A stretch of DNA of 60,000 nt, from contig CM043959.1 in the NCBI GenBank assembly GCA_014529385.2, positions 58,198,753 through 58,258,752 on the forward strand, given 5' to 3'. The translations under genes and the position numbers were made by a program. Position 1 is the first letter of the stretch, and every line of letters begins with the position of its first letter. The notes beneath the pieces were generated by a model. That model made no database searches. It saw only the letters and a list, made by a program, of their open reading frames with translations, and was not told the origin of the DNA. Of this stretch, positions 26,136 to 35,636 are shown piece by piece. The stretch comes from Adiantum capillus-veneris (Eukaryota > Streptophyta > Polypodiopsida > Polypodiales > Pteridaceae).

Positions 26136-26787
26136 ATGGCGGCTTCTGCTCCATCTCAGAGGGACTCCACTGAAGCCCCCTCGCCCGACCCCGCAGAACC
26201 CACCATCCGACTTGCTCTTTCCTCGACAGAGCAAGCGAGTCTAGAGGCAGAGGTAGTGCGCCTCCAGGCCACCACTGTTATTTGCAAGATTCTCACCACC
26301 AGACCCAGCAGAGGGGAAGTGCACGATTTCCTTCAGGCCCGCCTTCTCGCAGAGGTGGGCAAGATTCTTGATGTTCAGCTTCTCGGACGTGGCTACTACC
26401 AGATAGAGTTTGAGACTCCCGACATGGCGTCCAAGGTCATTGCGATGAGCCCCTTGGCCATCCGTGCAGTTAGAGCACATTTTCGACAGTGGCGCCACGG
26501 TTTCATCTACCCAGCTACCGACATTCTTGTCGACGACGCAGACCTACCCATCTCAGTCTACTTCCCCGGTCTCAGGAGGCAATACCTTCCGCTCCTTTCC
26601 AAGATAGGCTCAACGATTGGGACTATCCTGGAGACACCACGCACGGCAACCTCCGTAGCTGCCAAGGCGACCAGCATCCCCACAATACATGTTCTAGTTC
26701 GGGACACCTATACTCTCCCGAAGGTCATCCTACTACCTCGGGTGAGCAGTGGGTGGTTTTGGCAGAGTGTGGGTATTCGGGCCTCCC
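26136..26787 (+). pseudogene. LINE B2 ORF1, 5' part
   Basis: ATG 26136 starts MAASAPSQRDS. The open frame includes IRLALSSTEQASLEAEVVRL, VGKILDVQLLGRGYYQIEFE and YFPGLRRQYLPLLSKIGS, an N-terminal alpha/beta domain of plant LINE ORF1 type. A 1-bp deletion near 26770, compared with B3, shifts the frame just before the chromovirus insertion at 26788. I chose this start because B1 has an ATG at the equivalent place (4315). Confidence 0.8.
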
Positions 26788-27825
26788 TGTAAGGTGCACC
26801 GAAAGTGAATGTTGAACTTTGCTCAAGATGAGTGCTCGGAACTGTGCTCAAGGTTCCTTTTACTTACGGAAGGGAGAGCCTTCCGTGCCTTCAATGAGAG
26901 AGTGCAAGTGATCACAAACAAAGTGGATAAACATTGTGAATGAAGGTGCTGAAACTGAGAGATAGAGAGAGAAGAATACGACACCATACAAGTTGTCAAA
27001 CCCTCCTCCAAAGGCCCTTCTCTCCATGGCAAGAGAAGTCTATGCTATTGATTGCACAAAAACTAGTACAAGATGCTGATGCAAGGTATGTCTAGGTTGG
27101 AGTCGACGACGACGATGAGAACGGCGATGACGACGGATCTGCTGAAAACGCTGGTTTTGCTGCTGTCTTATTGCTGAAGAAAACGCTGGTTTGCTGCTGT
27201 TTTTTCTGCTAAAGAAAACCCTGATCTTAAAGGCTGAAAATGCTGATCTGTAGGCGCTGAAATCGCTGATATGTAGGCTTCACTAACGCTGGTCCAGCAT
27301 GCTGAAATCGCTGATGCTTAGTCTTGAAAAACAATGATCTGCAATGCTCCAAACGCTAGCCAAAGGCAGATGAAAAACGTTGGCTCTTGCTCGAGGAAAA
27401 CGCGAGGTCTTCAATGGGTCTTGCTTGAGAGAGAGCGAGAGACGCCTGCTGCAAGTTCACTTGCCTGTGCACTTCTTGCTCTTCTGCCAGATAAGCCTAG
27501 TGCTAGGTTTGCTTATATATTATCTTAGCAAAATTGCCCTACCTAGTTCCCAAATAAAGTCACTTAAAAATAATAAGTGAAAATTGACAAAAATAGGAAA
27601 AATAGGTTTTATGCACTGGAAAATGCTCTTGATGGTTTCTGATGGTAATGCTGATGATCATGCTATGTGCAATCAGAGGAAATGCATCTACTTTAAGTGC
27701 CTAGGCATGCACGATCTGCGAACAGACTCACAAAAGTGCTAGAACACTTCCTAAGCTACGCTAATTGAACCCTTGTCCTGGAGTAGCTTGCCCACATGCA
27801 CATAGAGCTAGATGTGCACGTGACA
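26788..27825 (-). repeat. 3' LTR of the chromovirus
   Basis: 1038 bp. In element sense it starts TGTCACGTGC and ends CTTACA, giving canonical TG...CA ends. Its interior holds many degenerate copies of CAGCGTTTTCAGC. Confidence 0.9.
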
Positions 27826-27838
27826 TCCCCTCCTTTTT
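27826..27838 (-). promoter_or_regulatory. Polypurine tract
   Basis: Minus strand AAAAAGGAGGGGA, directly upstream of the 3' LTR. It primes plus-strand DNA synthesis. Confidence 0.85.
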
Positions 27839-28911
27839 AAAGTGAGGTATTGGTACCGAGCTGCATGGCTTCCTTGTAGTCTGCCAACAACTCTGGGTAA
27901 TCTTTGAAAAACTCTTCATCTACCCACACTGCTTCGTGGGTTCCTCGATCCTTCAACTTCAAAAAGTATTGTCTCACTTGCTTCTTCGAACCATGGCCAA
28001 ACCAATGTAGCAACACTTGCTCCGGCTCCATGACTTCAACTTCATCCATGATCTCCGGTTCTTCTTCTTCCGAAATGTCTTTTGGAGGCATTCCCTCAAA
28101 CACTTTCAACCAAGAAACATGGAAAACGTTGTGCATGGACCATGAGTTAGACAATTGCAATTTCATTGAAACCTCATTTATCTTTTTAATAACAAGAAAT
28201 GGACCACACATTCGAAAAGACAACTTTGAAAACTTCTTTCCAACTTCCTTAAGACGTTGCTTCATGATTCTTAAATACATCCAATCCCCTTCCTTGATCG
28301 AAACATCCTGACGATGCTTATTAGCCTGCCGTGAATAAAATTCATGAGCCTTGCTTAGTCGAAGCTTTACACTCTCAGAAATCTCATCCAATGACTGACT
28401 TTCAACGTTGGCTTCAGGCGTTTGATTGATCGAGCGAGTCAAAAGTGACTGGAACGGACGGCCAAAAGCTGCCTCATACGGAGTTTGACCAATGGCAGAG
28501 GAAAAAGAGTCATTCAAAATAACCTAAACCAATGGGAGATAGAGCTCCCAATGAGACTGTTGATCGTGCACATACGACTTTAAAACATCAAAAGCAAACT
28601 GATTGTAAATCTCTGCTTAACCATTTGACTATGGATGAAAAGCCGATAAAAAAATTCAACTTAGTGCCAAAATTTTCAAAGAGTGCGTGCCAAAAATCGG
28701 ACATAAACTTAGCATCCATATCTGAAACAATCGATTTTGGCAAACCACAGAGGGGGTACCAATGCTTTATGAACAACCGTGCCACATCTTGTGCAGTGAC
28801 TGTGGCCTTACAAGGAATCAACATGCAAAACTTACTGAAACGATCAACAATTATCAAACATTGAGTGTTCCTTGAATGCAAACTAGCTGGAAGGTTAGTC
28901 ACACAATCCAT
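27837..28911 (-). pseudogene. Chromovirus integrase core and chromodomain
   Basis: The integrase core at 28911-28588 contains CLIIVDRFSKFCMLIPCKA and SIVSDMDAKFMSDFW, giving the two Asp of the DDE triad. A frameshift near 28600 and a stop near 28520 interrupt it before a 226-codon frame: DSFSSAIGQTPYEAAFGRPF, VSIKEGDWMYLR, FHVSWLK, then EPEQVLLHWFGHGSKKQVRQ and a chromodomain-like end (AVWVDEEFFKDYPELL). Chromodomains steer such elements towards particular chromatin. The frame ends at 27837, next to the polypurine tract. Confidence 0.88.
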
Positions 28912-29121
28912 GGAAATATCTTAAAAAGGTCCATCGGGAATAGGCAGCGGAAGCAAGAGGCCTTGCTGCTTACCCCGAGGCGCTTTTACCTTTTGACATA
29001 TAGTGCACTGTGTGACATAACGAAACACATTCTTTCGCATTTTAAGCCAATAAAAGAATCTTTCTTATTTTCCAAAGTGGTATTCATTCCCCTGTGCCCA
29101 CCCGTGAGAGAATCATGTACA

Positions 29122-29636
29122 TCATGCGATGGTTGGCATGAGAGAGAGCAACACACATAGACGTTGACGAAAATACAACAAACGATCACGAATGAGATAG
29201 TTGCTTGGCCCTTGGGAAGCAAGAGCCTGCAACCATTGCTTACCAAACTCGGAATCCGCATATTGGTTCTTCATACTGTCGAAAGACACCCCCTGTATAG
29301 AAACTGTGGATCTTGACTCAGGAGCCAAAATCTGTCCTTTACGACTCAACGCATCTGCAACAGGGTTAGCTTTTCCCAGCACATACTCGATCAAACCTCC
29401 AAATTGCTCAAAAAATTGTGATCACCGTGCTTGGCGATCACTCCAATGTGCACTAGGCTGGAGCCACTTGAGGGCTTGGTGATATGTGCGAACTATGAAC
29501 TCTCTACCATAAAGAAAATGCTTCCAATGCTTAAGAGAGTGAATGACAGACAAAAGTTCTTTATCATAAACTGAATAGTTCTTTTCTGCACTATTGAGCT
29601 TCCGGCTAAGGAAAGCTATTGCACGATCATGCTGCT
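29122..29636 (-). pseudogene. Chromovirus RNase H and start of integrase
   Basis: RNase H: QHDRAIAFLSRKLNSAEKNY and YDKELLSVIHSLKHWKHFLYG at 29630-29500, followed by a stop near 29415, then VLGKANPVADALSRKGQ at 29385-29335. A linker leads into the region of the integrase zinc finger (29100-28990), which is frameshifted. Plant Ty3 RNase H degrades the RNA template during reverse transcription. Confidence 0.8.
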
Positions 29637-30444
29637 GAAGTGGAAGTAAGTTCCAACAGGGGAATTGGTTTCGCGCAAGTTTCGGGACTGTTATGCTACC
29701 GAAATCTGGCCAAAAAAGATGGTATCTAGTGGCATACAAGTAAAGGGATTCCCAAGACTCTACTTTGTAATTTACTCTCTCAAAGTATAAAGAAATACCG
29801 AAAGGGCCGCCAATTTTGGGGCCTACAGGTTGTCGGTGTCTACTCAGAGCATTCTAGCTTCCGAGCCGTATGTGTGCTTAAGTGTAAATTCCCGTCGCAG
29901 ATTTCCTTTGCACGTTCTCTTTATGTGTGTCTAAAGTAAAGAATTTCGAGTGCCAAAGCCTACCACCCTACAGCTCGGTTTCAAGGTTCCGTTGTCGAGA
30001 CATCAATCACTTTTTCCTCAAAGAGTGAGCTTCGGTTGTTTTGGGTAAAGACAGAGTATAAAAATGCGGGATTACACTACGGCCGACAAAGGGAAGGGCA
30101 TTATGCAAGAGGCTCCTCTTCGAAGGACAGACAGGAAACTGCTATGGTGTTCGAGATTGGCAAGAGCTCACGGCCGCGTCAATCTGTACCTTCTGTCGAT
30201 GTGAATGTCCCTCCATTAGTATAGGGCTTTATGACTAGGCAACTTGAGGATGATGCATTCAAGGCTCAGTTAGTTGCCGCGGTGAGTTGTCGGCGTCTGC
30301 TCGAAGCATTCTAGCTTCCGAGCCGTGTGTGTTCTTAAGTGTTAATTCCCGTCGCAGGTTTCCTTTGCACGTTCTCTCTGTATGTGTCTAAAGTAAAGAA
30401 TTTCGGGTGTAAGCCAAAGCCTACCGCCCTACAGGCCGGTTTCA
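29637..30444 (+). mobile_element. LTR-like repeat D, copy 1, replacing chromovirus RT sequence
   Basis: About 808 bp between the RT fragment and the RNase H fragment. Its left part (29637-29983) matches 54763-55177. The 3' 155 bp of that unit (29829-29983) recur in direct orientation at 30286-30444, with TTGTCGG, GCATTCTAGCTTCCGAGCC, TTCCCGTCGCAG and TAAAGTAAAGAATTTCG in both. Between them lies a stretch with a short frame near 30066. Since an RT segment of roughly the same size is missing, this is a replacement or recombination product, not a clean insertion. Confidence 0.7.
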
Positions 30445-30800
30445 ATATACTCAATGCGAGGCATCGGAAACTTTTTCTTGACGGTCATCTTGTTCAATGC
30501 CCTATAATCAACACACAAACGAGACGAACCATCCTTCTTGCGAACAAACAAAATAGGAGCAGCAAAAGGACTTACACTAGGACGTATGAATCCTCTAGCC
30601 ACCAACTCCATAACTTGCCGCTCTAACTCTTCCTCCTGTGTCTTGTTCAAACGGTAGGGAGCCTTACTAACAAGCTATGCCCCCTCCGTAAGCTCGATAT
30701 GATGGTTTTCCGGCCGCTCGAGTGGGAGACGGGGTGGAAGATCATCCTGAAAAAGAGATGCTTAAACTTGGTAAACAAAGTTAAATACTTGTTTGGAGCC
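30429..30800 (-). pseudogene. Chromovirus RT, N-terminal fragment
   Basis: A spacer with one stop (near 30675) is followed by [39 protein letters not shown], and DYRALN...FPMPRIE. The match ends at about 30445, where repeat D begins. The palm motifs, including YIDD, are gone. Confidence 0.85.
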
Positions 30801-30853
30801 TAAATGCTCTGGGTAACTGGAGCAGCATATATGAATGCCGCTTGTGCTCCTCG

Positions 30854-31912
30854 TCATAGTTCATGCTTTACCTGCACATGAGAAATGAGAGGCAAAGAAT
30901 GCAGACCCTCCACAGCACGAATGATCATGGGAGAGTCACTCTTGGCATTTAATGTGAGAGTGTTGTCCTCCCAATCAATGAGAGGGTTATGCTCACGAAA
31001 CCATCCAATTCCCAAAAGCATATCACATCCTAAGCGAGAAGAGACGACAAATTTTCTACGAAAAGCAACTTGTTGAACTATAAACAATACATCAAGGTAC
31101 TCTTCCGTGATGAGACAGTTCATACCGGGAGCGAAGCCAGACACCTCAAGAGGAGATGTCGGACTAACCTCTAGGCGGGCTCTCTCTACATGAGAGGCAC
31201 TAATCACATCATGCATACTGCCTGGATCAAACAATATGACAAAACGCTGACCCTTTACATGACCATAACACTTCATGAGAGACTTGTCAATGTGTGTGTC
31301 GCAGACATGAGAAGATTCATTTTGGTTTATTAAAGTGCTTGTGGTTGTTGTGGGTGTCTTAGGTTCTTTAGTTGGGGCTGTCTTAGGACAAGCCTTCTTA
31401 ATGTGACCCTTGACGTGACATTGATAACATCTACCTTCCTTAGCATAAACCCCTTGTTCTTCAGCCGTTATGTATCCTCCTACAATTCCTTGTGCGGCTT
31501 TTTCATCCGGGGTTAGCTTAGGTTTTGCAGGTGCTTTAGCTTTACCCTTGGATTCATTTTGGGAGTTTTTTTCCGAAGGATTAGAGGAAGATGGACTAGA
31601 AGAGTTACCATTCTTACCATTCTGAGGGTTCAGAGAGGTACTTTGAGACGACTTGTTCTCCTTAGGCTTTCCCTTGTTGTGCTTCATCTCTTGGGAGAGA
31701 GCAATTGCTACAGCCTTGTTGAGATCCACGGGGTCCAAGACTTCTACATCAAACTTGATATATTCGTCCAACCCAAAAAAGAAAGCCTCTTTGCGCTCAT
31801 CATCCGATTTGCGTAATTGGGTGTCGGGCTGCAAAACACGATTAGAAAAAGACATGACTGGCATACCATTCTGCTTGAGATTGCACCAATCCTCTTCCAA
31901 CCGCGCTAGGTA
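30854..31912 (-). pseudogene. Chromovirus gag zinc knuckle and aspartic protease
   Basis: It continues the gag frame past the TAG. It includes a Ser/Asn/Lys-rich linker, the knuckle CYQCHVKGHIKKACP (CX2CX4HX4C) near 31410 and the protease active-site motif FVILFDPGSMHDVIS near 31230. DPG at the active site is common in plant Ty3 elements. MLLGIGWFREHN near 31010 is the conserved C-terminal flap and strand. The frame stays open to 30857. Confidence 0.85.
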
Positions 31913-33025
31913 CTACGGTGGCATAAACCGCGCCTTGAGCTTGTCTTGGAAGTTGGCCGAGTTGAAGGAAAGCGCCGGGTCTTCGTCGGCTTCCTCTAGG
32001 TGTGCGGCCAACTGTGCCTTTTGCCATGCGTGGTACCAATTAATGGCATCACGGGCAAGGTACATGGCTGTCGTCAAAACCTTGCTATTCCCTATCTTCT
32101 TAGTTGTCACAAAATAAGCATTAAATTGATGCAACCAAGAATGAATAACATTAGCGTTCATCTTACCATCATACTTACTGAAAGTCAACTTCTCGGTGAC
32201 GGGGTTGTTGGAGTCCGAATCTCGGCTTGCCCCACTTGATGAACCACCAACATCTTTGGCCGGCTCATGTTTCGAGGTGAGAACCTGTCGGACTAAATCT
32301 TGCATGCGTAGGTCTCTCTGCACCTCATGCTCTGTCTCAAAGACCACTCTTCTTTCTTCGGCCGCTAAGCGCGCATCATCGCCCTCACGCTCCAAAGCTG
32401 CCTTTCTTTCTGCTTTTCTTTCTTTTCGTTCTTTGTCCGCCAAGCGCGCTTGTTCACACTCGCGAATCATCCATTCCTCGGAGGATGCATGTCGTTCTCC
32501 GCACTCACGCTCCAAGGTAACGCGCTGCGCTTCTTGTCGAGCCATCGCAACGCGATTCGCTTCTTGTTGTTGTGCCATCGCAACATGATTCGCTTCTTCT
32601 TGTGCCATCGCAACGCGATTCGCTTCTTGTTGTTGTGCCATCACAACGCGATTCGCTTCTTGTTGTTGTGCCATCATGTCCATCATCCACTTGACCAAAG
32701 CCTCCATAGGATTTGGTACAATCTGTGGCGTAGATGGGGAAGGAGGAGGGTCCAAGAAACCTCCTTGGTGGTGAGATTCTTCTTCGCTACTGTCATGCCC
32801 ATCACCTCCATGCGAAGTATCCATTCCGCTTCGGGTGATGACCATACACTGAAGTCGTGGGTTCTTAAGTTCACGAGGAACTTGGTTATTGTGGGTCTTG
32901 GTTCTTGAGTTCTTGAGGTTCTTGAGGTTCTTCTTTAGCTTGCAATCTGTGTTAGAGAAGGATCTTCTCTTCACCAGAGTTCTGCTCTTTTCCGCGGGCG
33001 CACCCCTTGGCGGCCTTGCGCTCAC
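31913..33025 (-). pseudogene. gag: Chromovirus gag (capsid part)
   Basis: A 370-codon frame with a capsid-like gag domain near its end: KLTFSKYDGKMNANVIHSWL, then AINWYHAWQKAQL and DKLKARFMPP (32180-31916). The middle carries a tandem peptide repeat of the type MAQQQEANRVA at about 32520-32690 and a charged Arg/Glu-rich helix (32510-32300). A single TAG at 31913-31915 ends it; the same frame continues at once into the knuckle-protease part, so this looks like one CAG-to-TAG change. Confidence 0.85.
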
Positions 33026-33268
33026 ACCAAGGTTGTTTTTCCCACCTCACGTCGATTGGCCGGCCGCTAAGTGCACGGTCCGCTCTCAATGAGTGAAAAG
33101 AGGCACAAGAGGAGGCTGGACAAGCCCTTCTTTCTTGGGTTTCCTGTCACTCTTCAAAAACACGGTTAGGAATCGACACGCCCAAGAGGACTTGGGTTAC
33201 GTGTGACCGCAACAAGCCAAAAAAAAATTATGTCGTTCTTTCCTTGAGTGATACAGAACACTGCCAAA

Positions 33269-33280
33269 GCTCTGATACCA
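33269..33280 (-). promoter_or_regulatory. Primer-binding site, initiator tRNA-Met
   Basis: On the minus strand TGGTATCAGAGC lies one base from the 5' LTR. It is complementary to the 3' end of plant initiator tRNA-Met, the usual primer of plant Ty3 and Ty1 elements. Confidence 0.92.
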
Positions 33281-33281
33281 A

Positions 33282-34380
33282 TGTAAGGTGTAGCAGAAGT
33301 AATGTTGAACTTTGCTCAAGATGAGTGCTCCGAACTATGCTCAAGCTTCCTTTTTACTTACAGAAGGGAGAGCCTTTTGTGCCTTTAATGAGAGAGTGCA
33401 AGTGATCACAAACAAATTGGATAAACACTGTGAATGAAGGTGCTGAGACAGAGAGGTAGAAAGAGAAGAATACGACACCATACAAGTTGTCAAACCCTCC
33501 TCCGAAGGCCCTTCTCTCCATGGCGAGAGAAGTCTATGCTATTGATTGCACAAAAACTGGTACAAGATGCTGATGCAAGGTATATCTAGGTTGGAGTCGT
33601 AGGTTGGAGTCGATGGCGACGACGAGAACGGCGATGATGACGGATCTGCTGAAAACGTTGGTTTTGTTGTAGTCTTACTCCTGAAGAAAACGCTGGTTTG
33701 CTGCTGTTTTTACTGCTGAAGAAAACGCTGGTCCGCTGTTGTTTTTACTGCTAAAGCAAATCTGAAAGAAAACGCTGATCTGCAGGGGCTGAAAAGGCTG
33801 ATCTGTAGGGGCTGAAATCGCTGATCTGTAGGCTTCACTAACGCTGGTCCAGCATGCTGAAATCGCTGATGCTTAGTGTTGAAAAACACTGATCTGCAAT
33901 GCTCCAAATGCTGGCCAAAGGCTGATGAAAAACGCTGGCTCTTGCTTGAGGAAAACGCCAGGTCTTCAATGGGTCTTGCTTGAGAGAGAGCAAGAGATGC
34001 CTGATGCAAGTTCACTTGCTTGTGCACTTCCTGCTCTTCTGCCAGATAAGCCTAGTGCTAGGTTTGCTTATATATTATCTTAGCAAAATTGCCCTACCTA
34101 GTTCCCAAACAAAGTCACTTAAAAATAATAAGTGAAAATTGGCAAAAATAGGGAAAATAGGTTTTATGCACTGGAAAATGCTCCTGATGGTTTCTGATGG
34201 TAATGCTGATGATCATGCTATGTGCAACCAGAGGATATGCATCTACTCTAAGTGCCTAGGCATGCACGGTCTGCGAACAGACTCACAAAAGTTCCAGAAC
34301 ACTTCCTAAGCTAGGCTAACTCAACCCGTGTCCTCAAGTAGCTTGTCCACATGCACATAGGGTTAGGTGTGTACGTAAGA
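33282..34380 (-). repeat. 5' LTR of the chromovirus
   Basis: 1099 bp. Same sequence as 26788-27825 with scattered differences; the first bases in element sense are TCTTACG, so the TG end has mutated. The divergence between the LTRs (several per cent by eye, plus indels) means the insertion is not recent. Confidence 0.9.
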
Positions 34381-34385
34381 CTCCC

Positions 34386-34948
34386 TAATTAGTGTTTCAT
34401 TTGTCGACAGATGGGCCATCTTACGAAGGCCGTCCACGGAGGAGACCACGACCTACTCCACAGGCCCAGCCCCAGCCCTCAAAGGTTGGCCAACAGCAAC
34501 AGGCAGAGTCACAGAGTACGCAGGCAGAGCCACCCTCCGAGCCCAAGGCTCAAGCAAAGGAGGGCTAGCAACAGGTTCGTGGTCGACGTCGGCAGGGGCC
34601 ACCACACCAGCCTAGCACTCAGAGTGGTCCTCAGGCTCCTGCCCACCAGAGCAGAGGGTTCCCACGGGAAACAGTTTCGACCCTCTTCAGCAGGACGAAG
34701 CCCCTACTCCAGCCTCCACCTCAGTCTCACCCTCGACAGCCCCTCCTCCCTTCTAGTTCCCCCCCTCTTCCGCCCCCTCGTCCTCCCTCCTCTACCTTTC
34801 CATCTCGCCCTCTTACCTTTGCCAATCCCCCCCCCCCCCCCCCGCTCCGTCACCTCCTCCTGCTCCAGTCCCGCAGCCGTCCCAAGGGGCAAGGCCTTCT
34901 TCGGCTGCTAGGACATCTCTTGGCAACGCCTTTGCCACAAGTCGCTTG

Positions 34949-34999
<51 letters not shown>

Positions 35000-35636
35000 T
35001 TTCTTGCGACCTCCTCTTCTGGTGCAGACGTCTCTTGTTCCTCGTGGTCTGACGAGCTTCAACATTCGTCGTCGTTGGGATTTCTTTGCCTACAACTTTA
35101 CACGGTTTCTAGGCGACCCCTCACCACGCCTTGAGGCAGTCTGCTTCAAAGTTCATGTATTGTATCTTGGAGCTAGGGGGATAGAAGCCTTGGACTCAGT
35201 GGTTGGCTTCTCTTTTCCCCTATGCGGCAGGGACCAGACCGATTGGACTATACTCAATGTTGGAGTGGCTGCAGACACACGCCTAGAGTTCTCTGATCAC
35301 ATGGGAGACCTAGGGGTTACAGACTTGCTGCAGACACTTTGGCCATTGGCCAAGTTTGTTGTGACACCTCCAAACGCAATAGGATGTAAACACATTGTGG
35401 TTCACTTTTTTGTTGAAACGCAGAGCCCACCATGCTATGTACACATACATGAGGACTCCTGGATAGAGAAGGTTGCTTTACGCATGGCTCGGTCTACTTG
35501 GGCTTGGGCTAGACACTCTTTGCAGTCACAGCTATCTCGAGGACGCTCAGATGCGGATTACTCCCCATCCAAGCGAGCCTCGAAGATAGCACGATTAGCT
35601 GCTGTGGCAGCATTAGTTCTCTCTCGCTCCCCATGA
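34386..35636 (+). pseudogene. LINE B2 ORF1, 3' part (zinc knuckle and C-terminal domain)
   Basis: It resumes with CFICRQMGHLTK, a CX2CX4H knuckle that lacks its last Cys because of a local change; a TAG stands just before the first Cys, where B3 has CAG. A Pro/Ser/Gln-rich linker follows (34440-34910), then an in-frame (GA)n insertion (34951-34997) encoding Arg-Glu repeats. The conserved C-terminal domain follows: TSFNIRRRWDFFAYNFTRFL, GFSFPLCGRDQTDW and LQTLWPLAKF. It ends DYSPSKRASKIARL...RSP. The TGA at 35634 overlaps the ORF2 ATG. Confidence 0.75.
34951..34997. repeat. (GA)n microsatellite inside LINE B2 ORF1
   Basis: About 23 GA units, absent from the equivalent place in B1 (about 5530) and B3 (about 56195). 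Confidence 0.9.

Larger units (their letters stand above)
26788..34380 (-). mobile_element. Ty3-type chromovirus, full-length, nested in LINE B2
   Basis: A 7.6-kb LTR retrotransposon on the minus strand. It has two LTRs (26788-27825, 33282-34380), a tRNA-iMet primer-binding site (33269-33280), a polypurine tract (27826-27838) and a 5-bp TSD CTCCC (26783-26787 and 34381-34385). Order from right to left: gag, zinc knuckle and protease, RT start, a replaced block (repeat D), RNase H, integrase, chromodomain. RNase H before integrase and a C-terminal chromodomain place it in the chromovirus branch. It is defective: nonsense codons, frameshifts and loss of the RT palm. Confidence 0.92.
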
